Part shown: one piece after another, positions 43,798 to 54,063 of the stretch
Layout of the letters: each line of letters starts with the position of its first letter
Numbering within the stretch: position 1 is the first letter of the stretch
Origin: Brevundimonas sp.
GTDB lineage: Bacteria > Pseudomonadota > Alphaproteobacteria > Caulobacterales > Caulobacteraceae
DNA length: 64,000 bases
Direction: 5' to 3'
Assembly: GCF_013912065.1 (NCBI RefSeq)
Contig: NZ_JACESA010000014.1
Span: 31,727-95,726, forward strand
Made by a program: the position numbers and the translations under genes
The notes under the pieces: generated by a model
The model's input: only the letters and a program-made list of their open reading frames with translations
Told to the model about the DNA's origin: nothing
Databases searched by the model: none

Positions 43798-44262
43798 ATG
43801 GACGAGTTCAGACGCGATGACCCGAACGTCATCATACCGCTGGCCAGCACCCAGCCTCGGGTCGAGGAGACCATCATCATTGAACGCGAGAGCAGCGCGG
43901 GCTGGTGGGTCGTCGGCGTGGTCAGCGCCCTGGTGATTGGGGTCGCAGTCTGGCTGTTCACCCGCCCCTCCGAACAGGATCTGTCAGCCGAGCTTCGTAT
44001 TGCTCAAGCCGAGGCGGCGGCTGCGGACGCCCAGGCGACGGCGCAAACCGCTATCGTACAGAACCGCGTCGCGGACGCGCGAGACAGCATCGCCCTCGCT
44101 CAAGCGCAGACGATGGCGGCACGTGCAGATGCGGCGCGCGCAATCCAGCAAGCGCGTGAAGCAGAGGCGCGTGCAGATCCGGTGGTGGTCGAACGTCAAA
44201 CGGTAATCCGACCCAGCGGAAGTGAGGACGCCGTCGTGACCACCACGACAACTCAACCATAA
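43798..44262 (+). CDS. Single-pass membrane protein with coiled-coil periplasmic part
   Basis: A 154-residue protein with an acidic N-terminus, one transmembrane helix near residues 35-53 (GWWVVGVVSALVIGVAVWLF) and an Ala/Gln/Arg-rich helical stretch with heptad-like spacing (residues 60-125), ending in a Thr-rich tail. No domain is recognised. It resembles small membrane-tethered coiled coils that link envelope layers. An AGGAGG ribosome binding site precedes the ATG. It lies alone between two small lipoprotein-type genes. Confidence 0.75.
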   Translation: MDEFRRDDPNVIIPLASTQPRVEETIIIERESSAGWWVVGVVSALVIGVAVWLFTRPSEQDLSAELRIAQAEAAAADAQATAQTAIVQNRVADARDSIALAQAQTMAARADAARAIQQAREAEARADPVVVERQTVIRPSGSEDAVVTTTTTQP

Positions 44263-44332
44263 ACCCGCCAGCGCGGCCCTTCATTGTCAGCAAGCTGTAA
44301 TCGTGAGAGCTTGAGCGACCAGGGAGGAAACT

Positions 44333-44581
44333 AGGTTCTCTACGCCGGTCATTTTCGCAGTCGCGCTTTCGTTTCAAGCGTCGGCCCAAACTCCCTCCGT
44401 CCCGGCGGCGCCATCACCTTAGATGGGCGCGACTGAACAGCAGCAGACACCGAACCGCGCGGGTCGCATCTGCGAGCGCCGCGCCCCGACCGGAAGCCGG
44501 CTCGACCGACGCATATGCTACACGCCCGAACAGTATGCTGCTCTTTTTGAAGCCAAGCGGAAAGAAGCTGAAGAAATCTAA
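44333..44581 (+). pseudogene. Decayed gene for a small secreted C-x-R/TGSRL protein
   Basis: A GGAGG site is followed, in the expected place, by AGG where an ATG would stand. Then comes a clear signal peptide (FSTPVIFAVALSFQASAQ), an in-frame TAG after 29 codons, and another 52 codons that encode a recognisable C-terminal part (ICERRAPTGSRLDRRICYTPEQY) of a family common in Caulobacteraceae. Both the lost start and the internal stop are in one frame, so this looks like a recent pseudogene. The downstream ATG could still give a 52-residue peptide without a signal. Confidence 0.72.
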
Positions 44582-44665
44582 GGCAGAGGCAACATTCAGA
44601 ATGACCGCGGAATTGTCGGTATCTCTGATCCCAACTAGGCGGGGAGCCCTGGCCCTTTTAAGGAG

Positions 44666-44742
44666 TGGTGACTGGAGGCGGGATCGAACCGCCGACCTGT
44701 GGGTTATGAATCCACCGCTCTAACCATCTGAGCTACCCAGTC
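44666..44742 (-). tRNA. tRNA-Met (anticodon CAT)
   Basis: The 77-base cloverleaf is complete. It has a 7-base acceptor stem (GACTGGG with TCCAGTC), a D-arm, an anticodon loop TTCATAA, a T-arm GGCGGTTCGATCCCGCC and an encoded CCA end. The anticodon stem has one A-C mismatch. CAT in this position reads methionine. An isoleucine tRNA modified with lysidine would carry the same anticodon, so elongator Met is the more likely but not certain identity. Confidence 0.9.
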
Positions 44743-44875
44743 GCATCCCGTCTCCGGGCGTCCGCGCGACCATAGGTCTGCGCGAAAGAGGCGTGCCTAT
44801 ATCGCCGTCGGGCGCGCGGTTCAAGTCGTCTCAATGCACATCGTGCGGCGATAGGGCGCACGACAGGCTCTAACG

Positions 44876-44901
44876 GGAACGGTAACGCTGGATGTTCCGT
44901 T
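44876..44901 (+). promoter_or_regulatory. EcfG-like promoter before the PQQ-type dehydrogenase
   Basis: GGAAC, 17 bases, CGTT is the EcfG consensus with the permitted longer spacer. It lies 42 bases before the dehydrogenase start. This is the only copy in the window outside the stress locus. Confidence 0.68.
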
Positions 44902-44943
44902 TCCAACGCCAGCATCCCAGACCCGACCGGAGCGTTTTTCGAC

Positions 44944-46197
44944 ATGCGCATGATCGTCCTCGCCGCCTCCACCTCCCTGCTCGTGCTCGCCGCCGCTTGC
45001 GGCGCCAACAGCGAGTCCGCGAAGGCGCCCGACCAAATGGCAGGCCAGCCTCTGGAAACCCGCCCGGCCAACAATCCGGATCAGACCCCTGCCTTTCCCG
45101 GACAGACCCGCGCACCGGGCGTGACCACTGAACAGGCCCTGACCCACACCGTGGTCGCCTCCGGCCTGGTCCACCCCTGGGGCCTGGCCCTGATGCCCGA
45201 TGGGCGTTGGCTGGTGACGGAGAAGCCGGGTCGGCTGCGCATCGTCACCGCCCAGGGCCAGATCAGCGAACCGGTCCAGGGCCTGCCGACCGTCGACGCG
45301 CGGGGTCAGGGCGGTCTGCTCGATGTCGTGACCGGTCCGGACTTCGCCCAGGATCGGATGATCTACTGGAGCTATGCCGAGCCTCGTCCAAATGCTGGAA
45401 ACGGGGGCGGAAACGCCACCTCGGTCGCACGAGGTCGCCTGTCCGACGACGGCGCGCGAGTAGAGAATGTCCAGGTCATCTTCCGCGCCCTGCCCGTCTA
45501 TGACGGCGACAAGCATTTCGGCTCCTCCCTGGCCTTCGCGCCCGACGGCAAGCTGTTCATCACCCTGGGCGAACGCTCCGACCGGCCGATGCGGGCGCAG
45601 GCCCAGGACCTGGGCTCGCACATGGGCAAGACCATCCGCATCAACGCCGACGGCTCGGTCCCGCAGGACAATCCCTTCGTCGGGCGGGAGGGCGCCCTGC
45701 CCGAGATCTGGAGCCTGGGTCACCGCAACGTCCAGGGCATAGCTGTCCAGCCTGGCACGGGCGCGATCTGGACCATCGAGCACGGCACGCGCGGCGGCGA
45801 CGAGGTCAATCTGGACAAGCCCGGACTGAACTACGGCTGGCCCGACGCGGCTTACGGCGTCGAATACGCCGGCGGGGCGATCACCGGCGGCAATACGCGC
45901 GCGCCGGGCACGGAACAGCCCGTCTATTACTGGGACCCGGTCATCGCGCCGGGCGGGGCGACCTTCTATCAGGGCGCCATGTTCCCCGGCTGGGACGGCG
46001 ATCTGCTGGTCGCGGGCCTGAAGGAAAAACACATCGCCCGGCTGGTGATTGAGAACGACCGGGTCGTCGGCGAGGAGCGGCTGCTGACGGACCTGGGCGA
46101 ACGGATCCGTGACGTCGCCGTCGGCCCGGACGGCGCGGTCTGGGCCATCACCGATCAGGACGACGGCAAACTGGTCAGGTTGTCGGTCGCGCGGTAA
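44944..46197 (+). CDS. PQQ-dependent sugar (aldose) dehydrogenase, lipoprotein
   Basis: A 417-residue exported protein with a lipobox (LVLAAACGAN near residues 12-21). A six-bladed beta-propeller of the soluble aldose dehydrogenase (Asd/YliI) type follows, with HPWGLALMPDGRWLVTEKPG near residue 77, AFAPDGKLFITLGERSD and SLGHRNVQGIAVQPGTGAIWTIEHGTRGGDEVN near 255. These enzymes oxidise sugars in the periplasm with PQQ. Whether the cell makes PQQ cannot be judged here. An EcfG-type promoter upstream suggests stress control. Confidence 0.87.
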   Translation: MRMIVLAASTSLLVLAAACGANSESAKAPDQMAGQPLETRPANNPDQTPAFPGQTRAPGVTTEQALTHTVVASGLVHPWGLALMPDGRWLVTEKPGRLRIVTAQGQISEPVQGLPTVDARGQGGLLDVVTGPDFAQDRMIYWSYAEPRPNAGNGGGNATSVARGRLSDDGARVENVQVIFRALPVYDGDKHFGSSLAFAPDGKLFITLGERSDRPMRAQAQDLGSHMGKTIRINADGSVPQDNPFVGREGALPEIWSLGHRNVQGIAVQPGTGAIWTIEHGTRGGDEVNLDKPGLNYGWPDAAYGVEYAGGAITGGNTRAPGTEQPVYYWDPVIAPGGATFYQGAMFPGWDGDLLVAGLKEKHIARLVIENDRVVGEERLLTDLGERIRDVAVGPDGAVWAITDQDDGKLVRLSVAR

Positions 46198-46222
46198 GCT
46201 GGCCGCGCCGGGGGGCATGACT

Positions 46223-46239
46223 GGAACGCCGAGCGTTCC
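46223..46239. promoter_or_regulatory. Perfect palindrome upstream of the small lipoprotein
   Basis: GGAACGC-CGA-GCGTTCC is a perfect 17-base inverted repeat, 19 bases before the ATG of the 73-residue lipoprotein. It could be an operator or a weak hairpin. Its binder is unknown. Confidence 0.4.
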
Positions 46240-46257
46240 GGATATCGGGAGACGCCC

Positions 46258-46479
46258 ATGCGTATCGTTGTTCTTTCCACCCTGATCGCCCTGCCCCTGC
46301 TGGCCGCCTGCGCCTCCAATGGCCAGAACAGCACCTATAAGACCGACTATGATCGACTGGACGCCGACTGCACCGCGCGGGGCGGCATCCTGACGCCGAC
46401 TGGCGCCCAGACCGGCCGGCCGCAAACCGAATACGCCTGTCGCATCACCGGCGGCGCCAGCCGTATTCCGGCGATCTGA
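46258..46479 (+). CDS. Small lipoprotein of unknown function
   Basis: A 73-residue precursor with a typical lipobox (LPLLAACAS near residues 13-20). The short mature part has two more cysteines, in DADCTARGG and YACRITGG, that probably form a disulfide bond. A GGGAGACGCCC stretch precedes the ATG. No family is recognised. It lies between the dehydrogenase and a VOC-family gene on the same strand with short gaps, so the three may be one operon. Confidence 0.8.
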   Translation: MRIVVLSTLIALPLLAACASNGQNSTYKTDYDRLDADCTARGGILTPTGAQTGRPQTEYACRITGGASRIPAI

Positions 46480-46530
46480 TCGGCGCCACCCAAAGGCGGT
46501 TGGGGCGTTCCTCCCTCTCGGAGAACGCCC

Positions 46531-46920
46531 ATGCTCGATCACATCGGCCTCGCGGTCCGCGACATCGACGCCTCGCGCGCCTTCTATGAACAGGCGCTTG
46601 CCGCCCTCGGCTATGGCGTCGTCGCCGTCATTCCTCCCGAACAGATGGAATCAGGCGGGAGGGCGGTGATGTTCGGGGTCGACGGCGAGCCCGATTTCGT
46701 CATCGCCGACAACGAACGCCCCGGCGAAGGAACGCACGTCGCCTTCCGCGCCTCAACCCGCGCCCAGGTCGAAGCCTTCCACGCCACGGCCATCGCCGCA
46801 GGAGGCCGTGACAACGGCAAACCGGGCCTGCGCCCGGAGTACGGCCCGAACTACTACGCCGCCTTCGTGTTCGATCCGGACGGAATCAATGTCGAGGCGG
46901 TCTGTCACGCGATAGAATGA
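46531..46920 (+). CDS. VOC family protein (glyoxalase/dioxygenase fold)
   Basis: A 129-residue single-domain VOC protein. It begins [23 protein letters not shown], with a metal-ligand histidine at position 4, and continues to [15 protein letters not shown] with the late glutamate. VOC proteins include glyoxalase I, fosfomycin-resistance enzymes and extradiol dioxygenases, and most short members of this type have no known substrate. The gene is 51 bases downstream of the small lipoprotein on the same strand. No resistance role can be inferred. Confidence 0.88.
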   Translation: MLDHIGLAVRDIDASRAFYEQALAALGYGVVAVIPPEQMESGGRAVMFGVDGEPDFVIADNERPGEGTHVAFRASTRAQVEAFHATAIAAGGRDNGKPGLRPEYGPNYYAAFVFDPDGINVEAVCHAIE

Positions 46921-46958
46921 GCCGGCGACTGGCCCTTGCTCACGCGGCTTATTACTTG

Positions 46959-46974
46959 ACGTTGACGTAAACGT
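46959..46974 (+). promoter_or_regulatory. Palindromic operator before the thiolase/fadJ operon
   Basis: ACGTTGAC-GTAAACGT is a palindrome with one mismatch, overlapping a TTGACG -35-like element. Similar ACGT-rich palindromes are bound by fatty- or branched-acid catabolism regulators (LiuR/PsrA type). The identity of the regulator is an inference. Confidence 0.5.
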
Positions 46975-47068
46975 AGGGTTCTTGGCCTCCGAGCTTGGAA
47001 CCGTCCTTTCCTCAAGTCGCGAGACGCCGCGCGTCGAGCGCAGGGACCAAAAACTGGAGACTCACGCC

Positions 47069-48274
47069 ATGGCTGACGCCTATATCTACGACGCCGTCCG
47101 CACGCCGCGCGGCAAGGGCAAGAAGGACGGCTCGCTGCACGAGATCACCGGCCTCAGCCTGGCGACCCAGGTGCTGGAGGCCCTGCGCGATCGCAACGAC
47201 CTGGACACGTCCAAGGTCGACGACGTCATCCTGGGCTGCGTCACCCCCGTGGGCGAGCTGGGCGCCGACATCGCCCGCACCGCAGTGCTGTCGGCCGGCT
47301 GGTCGCAATATACGGCGGGCGTTCAGGTCAACCGCTTCTGCGCCTCGGGCCTGGAAGCCGTGAACATGGCCACCGCCAAGGTGAAGTCCGGTGAAGCCGA
47401 TTTCGCCGTCGGCGGCGGCGTCGAGGTCATGAGCCGCGTGCCCATGGGCTCCGACATGGGCGCCTGGCCCACCGATCCGGCCGCGGCCTTCCCGACCTAT
47501 TTCGTGCCCCAGGGCGTGTCGGCGGACATGATCGCCACCAAATATGGCTTCAGCCGCGACGACGTCGACGCCTATTCGGTCGAGAGCCACAAGCGCGCCG
47601 CCAAGGCCTGGGCCGAGGGCCGGTTCAAGAACTCGGTCATCGGGGTCAAGGATCAGCTGGGCCTGACCATCCTCGACCATGACGAGACCATTCGTCCGAA
47701 CACGGACATGCAAGCCTTGGGCGGCCTGAACCCCTCCTTCGCCATGCTGGGCGAGCTTGCATTCGATTCCGTGATCAACCAGCGCTACCCCGAGGTCGAG
47801 CGCGTCAACCACGTGCACACCCCCGGCAACTCCTCCGGCATCGTCGACGGTTCGGCCGGGGTGCTGATCGGTTCGCTGAAAGCCGGCCAGGCTCTGGGCC
47901 TGAAGCCGCGCGCCAAGATCCTGGGCGGCGCCTCGATCGGCTCGGAGCCGTCGATCATGCTGACCGGTCCGGAATATGTGACCCGCAAGCTGCTGGGCAA
48001 GCTGGGCATGACGCCCGACGACATCGACCTGTGGGAGCTGAACGAGGCCTTCGCGGCCGTCGTGCTGCGCTATATGCAGGCCCTGAACATCGACCACGCC
48101 AAGATGAACGTGAACGGCGGCGGCATCTCGATGGGCCACCCCCTCGGCGCCACCGGCGCCATGATCACCGGCATCGCGCTTGACGAGCTGGAACGCTCGA
48201 ACAAGTCGACCGCCCTGGTCACCCTCTGCATCGGCGGCGGCATGGGCACCGCCACCGTCATCGAACGCGTCTGA
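47069..48274 (+). CDS. fadA: Acetyl-CoA acyltransferase (thiolase)
   Basis: A 401-residue thiolase with the nucleophilic cysteine in [16 protein letters not shown] near residue 92, NEAFA near 325, GHPLGATGA near 357 and the second cysteine in [11 protein letters not shown] near 389. It releases acetyl-CoA in the last step of beta-oxidation. The fadJ-type gene follows after 16 bases, so the two enzymes form an operon and probably one complex. A palindromic operator stands upstream. The sequence fits the degradative FadA/FadI group better than PhaA. Confidence 0.92.
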   Translation: MADAYIYDAVRTPRGKGKKDGSLHEITGLSLATQVLEALRDRNDLDTSKVDDVILGCVTPVGELGADIARTAVLSAGWSQYTAGVQVNRFCASGLEAVNMATAKVKSGEADFAVGGGVEVMSRVPMGSDMGAWPTDPAAAFPTYFVPQGVSADMIATKYGFSRDDVDAYSVESHKRAAKAWAEGRFKNSVIGVKDQLGLTILDHDETIRPNTDMQALGGLNPSFAMLGELAFDSVINQRYPEVERVNHVHTPGNSSGIVDGSAGVLIGSLKAGQALGLKPRAKILGGASIGSEPSIMLTGPEYVTRKLLGKLGMTPDDIDLWELNEAFAAVVLRYMQALNIDHAKMNVNGGGISMGHPLGATGAMITGIALDELERSNKSTALVTLCIGGGMGTATVIERV

Positions 48275-48290
48275 TCCGGGAGCAATGAAC

Positions 48291-50483
48291 ATGGAAAACT
48301 TCAAGATCGACGTCGACGCGGACGGCATCGCGGTCATCGCCTTCGACGTGCCGGGCCGTTCGATGAACACCCTGACCGCCTCGGTCATGGCGGAAATTCC
48401 TGCCCTGGTCGAACGGATCAAGACCGACGACGCCATAAAGGGCGCGGTCATCACCTCGGGCAAGGCTTCGGGCTTCTGCGCCGGAGCGGACCTGGGCGAC
48501 ATGGCTTCGGGCCTGCTGGCGGGCGCGGGCGACCTGCAGAAGGCGTTCGACGCTGGCTGGAAACTGAACGGCGCCTTCCGCGCGCTGGAGACCTGCGGCA
48601 AGCCGGTTGCGGCCGCCATCAACGGCCTGGCTCTGGGCGGTGGGCTGGAGTTCACCCTGGCCTGCCACTATCGCGTGGTCGAGGACGACAACAAGATCCA
48701 GCTGGGCCTGCCCGAGATCAAGGTCGGCCTGTTCCCCGGCGGCGGCGGCACGCAGCGCCTGACCCGCCTGGTCGGCGTGCAGAACGCCATGATGGCCATG
48801 AGCGAGGGCAAGTCCTATCGCCCGAACGACGCCAAGGGCGCCGGCATCGTCCATGAAGTCGTCGCAAAGGGTCAGGCCGTCGAGGCCGCCAAGACCTGGA
48901 TCAAGAATGGCGGCAAGGCCGTCCAGCCGTGGGACGACAAGTCGTTCAAACTGCCCGGCGGCGGCCCCTATCACCCGGCCGGCATCCAGAACTTCATGGT
49001 CGGCAACGCCATGCTGCGCAAACAGTCCTACGGCAACTATCCGGCCGTGGTGAACCTGATGAAGGCCGTCTACGAGGGCACGCAGGTGCCGATGGACGCA
49101 GCCCTGCGGATCGAGACCCGCTATTTCATCAAGACCCTGATGACGCCGCAGGCCCAGGCCATGATCCGTTCGCTGTTCCTGTCCAAGCAGGAGCTGGACA
49201 AGGGCGCCGTGCGTCCGGCCGACGTGCCGAAATCCGATCCGAAGAAGGTCACCGTCATCGGCGCCGGCATGATGGGCGCGGGCATCGCCTATGTTCAGGT
49301 CATGGCCGGCATCGAGACCGTGCTGATCGACCAGACCCAGGAAGCCGCCGACAAGGGCAAGGCCCATGTCGAGGACCTGCTGAAGAAGCGTCTGTCGCGC
49401 GGTCAGATGACGCAAGAGAAGTTCGACGCCACCCTGGCCCTGGTCACGGCCACGACCGACTATGACCACATCAAGGGCTCGGACCTGGTGGTCGAGGCCG
49501 TGTTCGAAAGCCGCGAGATCAAGGCCGACGTCACCAAGCGCGCCGAGGCCCAGCTGGCCGAGGGCGCCGTCTTCGGCTCCAATACCTCGACCCTGCCGAT
49601 CACCGGCCTGGCCGAGGCCAGCATCCGGCCCGAGGACTTCATCGGCATCCACTTCTTCTCGCCCGTCGACAAGATGATGCTGGTCGAGATCATCCTGGGC
49701 GAAAAGACGGGTCAGGCCGCGATCGCCAAGGCGCTGGACTATGTGCTGAAGATCAAGAAGACGCCGATCGTCGTCAATGACAGCCGCGGCTTCTACACCT
49801 CGCGCTGCTTCTCCACCTTCCTGATGGAAGGCATGGCGATGCTGGAAGAGGGTTACGGCCCGGCCCTGATCGACAATGTCGGCCGCATGACCGGCATGCC
49901 GCGCGGCCCGCTGGAAATGCACGACGACGTCGCCCTGGACCTGTCCTACAAGATCGCTAAACAGACCAAGGCCGACCTGGGCGACAAATACGTCGCCAAC
50001 GAGGGTGAGCAGATCGTCGCGACAATGGTCGAGGGCGGACGCTTCGGCCGCAAGAACGGCAAGGGCTTCTACGACTACGATTCCAAGCCCAAGACCATCT
50101 GGCCGGGCCTGAGCGAACTGGCCCCAACCACCAAGGGCGTCGACCAGCCCGAGGAGCCGACCGCCTTCGCCCAGATCGACGAGCTGAAGACGCGTCTGCT
50201 GTATCGCCAGGCGGTCGAAGTCGCCCGTTGCTGGGAAGAAGGCGTCATCGACGACCCGCGCGAAGCAGACCTGGGCGCCATCCTGGGCTGGGGCTTCGCC
50301 CCTTGGACCGGCGGCCCGATCAGCATGATCGACGGCATCGGCCTGGCCAAGTTCGTCGAGACGGCGGATCGCCTGGCCGCGACCTATGGCGATCGGTTCA
50401 AGGTTCCGCAGCTGCTGCGAGACATGGCCGCCAATAACGAAACCTTCTACGGCAAGTTCGCCCCGGAGAAGGCCGCCGCCTGA
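48291..50483 (+). CDS. fadJ: Bifunctional enoyl-CoA hydratase/3-hydroxyacyl-CoA dehydrogenase (FadJ-like)
   Basis: A 730-residue two-domain enzyme. The hydratase domain spans about residues 1-200, with [15 protein letters not shown] and the [14 protein letters not shown] oxyanion region. The dehydrogenase spans about 315-730, with the NAD motif [21 protein letters not shown] near 320-340 and the [16 protein letters not shown] segment. It carries out two consecutive beta-oxidation steps. I chose the ATG eight bases after CGGGAG; an ATG 6 bases earlier has poor spacing. The thiolase precedes it and a terminator follows. Confidence 0.94.
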   Translation: MENFKIDVDADGIAVIAFDVPGRSMNTLTASVMAEIPALVERIKTDDAIKGAVITSGKASGFCAGADLGDMASGLLAGAGDLQKAFDAGWKLNGAFRALETCGKPVAAAINGLALGGGLEFTLACHYRVVEDDNKIQLGLPEIKVGLFPGGGGTQRLTRLVGVQNAMMAMSEGKSYRPNDAKGAGIVHEVVAKGQAVEAAKTWIKNGGKAVQPWDDKSFKLPGGGPYHPAGIQNFMVGNAMLRKQSYGNYPAVVNLMKAVYEGTQVPMDAALRIETRYFIKTLMTPQAQAMIRSLFLSKQELDKGAVRPADVPKSDPKKVTVIGAGMMGAGIAYVQVMAGIETVLIDQTQEAADKGKAHVEDLLKKRLSRGQMTQEKFDATLALVTATTDYDHIKGSDLVVEAVFESREIKADVTKRAEAQLAEGAVFGSNTSTLPITGLAEASIRPEDFIGIHFFSPVDKMMLVEIILGEKTGQAAIAKALDYVLKIKKTPIVVNDSRGFYTSRCFSTFLMEGMAMLEEGYGPALIDNVGRMTGMPRGPLEMHDDVALDLSYKIAKQTKADLGDKYVANEGEQIVATMVEGGRFGRKNGKGFYDYDSKPKTIWPGLSELAPTTKGVDQPEEPTAFAQIDELKTRLLYRQAVEVARCWEEGVIDDPREADLGAILGWGFAPWTGGPISMIDGIGLAKFVETADRLAATYGDRFKVPQLLRDMAANNETFYGKFAPEKAAA

Positions 50484-50508
50484 TCGGCGACGACAATCTG
50501 AACGACGG

Positions 50509-50538
50509 AACGGGCGGCCTTCGGGTCGCCCGTTTTGG
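50509..50538 (+). terminator. Intrinsic terminator after fadJ
   Basis: A 10-base stem (ACGGGCGGCC with GGTCGCCCGT) and a TTCG loop are followed by T residues, 27 bases after the fadJ stop codon. Confidence 0.9.
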
Positions 50539-50560
50539 TTTGGGGTCCGCCTCACCCCTT

Positions 50561-50727
50561 TCGTCATTCCGGGCGCAGCGCAGCGGAGACCCGGAACCCA
50601 GCGGCGCCGAAGGCGAAATGGTTCAGCCGCACGATGTCTGAGCGCGGGGTGCGCGACAGGTTCTCGCTCGCGCGCGCCGCTGGGTTCCGGGTCTGCGGGC
50701 CAAGCGGCCCTTCGCCCGGAATGACGA
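50561..50727. repeat. Nested inverted-repeat element between fadJ and recA
   Basis: Perfect outer arms of 15 bases (TCGTCATTCCGGGCG and complement) enclose perfect inner arms of 21 bases, so the element forms a long bulged hairpin. It holds no reading frame of note. The remaining bases of this 355-base gap carry the recA terminator and nothing else that I recognise. Confidence 0.85.
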
Positions 50728-50730
50728 AAG

Positions 50731-50767
50731 CAAAAAAAGACCCGCCCGACACGAGGTCGGACGGGTC
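50731..50767 (-). terminator. Intrinsic terminator of recA
   Basis: On the minus strand a 12-base stem with two mismatched pairs at most, a five-base loop and a run of seven T lie about 70 bases after the recA stop codon. Confidence 0.88.
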
Positions 50768-50838
50768 GCTCCGCCGCCCCTCGCGGGGTCGGTGGCGGGT
50801 CGCTTGGAGCGACGGAGTGTCTTAGGGACGGGTCGGCG

Positions 50839-51918
<1,080 letters not shown>

Positions 51919-52022
51919 TGCCTTCGTCTCCCTTGCCATGATTCCCGTCATTTAGCCTGGGAGAGACCCGCCATGGACCCGCCCCCGTTTCGTGAGACCG
52001 ACTATGTGCACGGTTTGTTCTG

Positions 52023-52037
52023 GTTCACAAGATGTTC
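52023..52037 (-). promoter_or_regulatory. LexA (SOS) box of recA
   Basis: GTTC-ACAAGAT-GTTC is the exact alphaproteobacterial SOS box (GTTC, 7 bases, GTTC). It lies about 105 bases before the recA start, in a region that also has overlapping GTTC/GAAC half sites. Confidence 0.88.
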
Positions 52038-52086
52038 TCTTTGGAACAAATGAGAACATCCGAACCCTACGTCCAATTCTGACGTA

Positions 52087-53994
52087 TCAGGGAGCCTGAA
52101 TTTCCACCGCCACGGCCGGTTCCGCGTGACGGGCCGCCAGGGACAGACCAGCCCCCAGGACCAGGGCCGCAGCCCCCATGGCGGCCAGTGTATGGATCGC
52201 CAGCTTCGCCGAGGCCGGATCGCTCGAAGTCGCGGCCGGCGCCAGCGGTCGCGCCAAAATCAGGATCAGCAGGGCGATCAGGCCCAGGGCGCCAGGCTGG
52301 TCCATGCCGACGCCCAGGAAGATGAAATGGCCCAGCCCCGCCAGCCAGCCGCCGACGACCACGGTCGCCACGGCCGCCGGAACCAGCGCCGCCCATCGCT
52401 CCAGCCGCGCGCCGATCGCCGCCGCCAGGGCCGCCGCGACCGAGGCCGCAAGACCGGTCCAGACGAACAGTAGAGCCGCCTCCGGCGCTGCGGCCTGGAC
52501 CAGGACCCCGAGCATCAGCACCAGGACGATGGCCCCCAGCCAGCCGCCCCAGACCGTCTCGTCCTCCCCGCCCGGCCATAGACTGAGCCCCACGGCGACC
52601 AGGGCCGCGCCGAGCACGACGGGATCGAACCCGCCCAAGGCTGTCGCCAGCACGGCCGCCGCGCCGATCACCCCGGCCAGTAGTCGGCGCCCGATCGTAG
52701 CCCGCCCGGCCGTCAGGGCGAACACGGCGCCCAGCAGCACCAGGCCGACGCCCGCCTCCATCCACGGCAGGCGGCGCAACATCACATAATAGGTCTCGAC
52801 CGACTGGCTCCGGTCCCAGATCGGCCCGCCCAGCAACCGCGCGGCCTGGGCCAGAACACCCCCTGCCGTCAGGAGCCATAGTCCGCCCGTCAGACCCTTG
52901 ACGCCTTGACGCCACGTCAGGCCCGTCGCGTGCCGCGCCCCCCAGGCCGCGAAGACGGTCAGTAATCCGGCCACGCCCAGCAGCCACCACCCGGTATCCA
53001 GCCCGTGCCTCAGCACCCCCAGGCCGAAGACGTCGGAATAGACGGCGTTCCGCGTCGCGACCGGCAGAACCGGCGCGCGCAGCAGGGCGTCGGCGCTCTC
53101 CAGCGCCTGGGCGCCGATATGCTGCAGACTGCCCTGGTCCAGCGCCTCCGGCGTCGAGCGCGGCGAATGATACTGATCCGGACGGCCGATGAAGGCCAGG
53201 TTCAACCCCGTCAGCCCCCGATCCCGCGCCAGGGTGAAGTCGGTGTCGTTCGACATCAGCCGATAGACGAACACGGCCAGGGCGTTGCTAGACGGGCCCC
53301 CCTCGGCGCGGCGGGCGGCGCGGGCGTACAGGTCTATGGTCTGGGCGTTGCCGGGGCCGGTCTCGAACATCAGGGCCCGGCCGCCTCCACCCCGCGCCTC
53401 CAGGTTGACCACCGCCCCCACCCGGTGGCGCAGCGGATGATCGCTGAAGAAGGTTCGCGCCCCGTCCAGGTTCAGTTCCTCGCCGTCGGTCAACAGGACC
53501 ACCAGGCCGCGATCCGCCGGTCCGCGCGCCTTGATCGCCCTCACGGCCTCCAGCACGGCGGCGACGCCGCTGGCGTCATCGGCCGCGCCCGGCGAGCCCG
53601 GCACGCTGTCGTAATGGGCCATCAACACGACCAGGGGCAGGCTGGGATCGCGGCCGGGCAGGACGCCCACCAGATTGACCACCGACACCCCCTCGACCGA
53701 GTCTCCTCGATCTTCGATCCGGCGTACGGCCGCCGGCGAAAGCGCGCCCCCCTGGAAGGTCGGCGCCAGACCCAGCTGCATCATCCGCCCATGCAAATAG
53801 GCCTGGACCAGGGCGTGGTCGGTCGAGCCGACGGGACGCGGCGCCTGCGACATCCTTCGCACGTCGGTCATGGCCCGCTCGGCTGAGAACCGCTCGGCCG
53901 GGGCGTCGGCGGGGGCGGGTCGGGGCGTCTGGGTCGTCAGGACGGCCAACCCCAGGGCGGCCGCCAGGGACGTCAGAAGCAAGGCCAACCGCAT
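52087..53994 (-). CDS. M28 family metallopeptidase with a multi-helix C-terminus
   Basis: A 635-residue protein. A signal anchor at about residues 2-20 is followed by an M28 aminopeptidase domain to about 300, with the metal-site sequence VVLMAHYDSVPGSPGAADDASGVAA near residues 120-145 and LTDGEELNLDG near 172. About eight transmembrane helices come after that. M28 peptidases with such tails resemble the Ste24/Fxna-like membrane aminopeptidases. The cell location is the inner membrane with the peptidase outside. Its substrate is unknown. I chose the ATG with a G-rich site at good spacing. Confidence 0.86.
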   Translation of the reverse strand: MRLALLLTSLAAALGLAVLTTQTPRPAPADAPAERFSAERAMTDVRRMSQAPRPVGSTDHALVQAYLHGRMMQLGLAPTFQGGALSPAAVRRIEDRGDSVEGVSVVNLVGVLPGRDPSLPLVVLMAHYDSVPGSPGAADDASGVAAVLEAVRAIKARGPADRGLVVLLTDGEELNLDGARTFFSDHPLRHRVGAVVNLEARGGGGRALMFETGPGNAQTIDLYARAARRAEGGPSSNALAVFVYRLMSNDTDFTLARDRGLTGLNLAFIGRPDQYHSPRSTPEALDQGSLQHIGAQALESADALLRAPVLPVATRNAVYSDVFGLGVLRHGLDTGWWLLGVAGLLTVFAAWGARHATGLTWRQGVKGLTGGLWLLTAGGVLAQAARLLGGPIWDRSQSVETYYVMLRRLPWMEAGVGLVLLGAVFALTAGRATIGRRLLAGVIGAAAVLATALGGFDPVVLGAALVAVGLSLWPGGEDETVWGGWLGAIVLVLMLGVLVQAAAPEAALLFVWTGLAASVAAALAAAIGARLERWAALVPAAVATVVVGGWLAGLGHFIFLGVGMDQPGALGLIALLILILARPLAPAATSSDPASAKLAIHTLAAMGAAALVLGAGLSLAARHAEPAVAVEIQAP

Positions 53995-54063
53995 TAGATG
54001 CATCCCCCGAGGCGTCATGGCGCCAATAGGGCCGAGACTGCGGCTTTTCGCAAGTGCGAGGGC

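Noticed and set aside
46223-46245. EcfG promoter starting at the GGAAC of the palindrome
   Set aside because: The base pattern 16 or 17 bases on is not CGTT.
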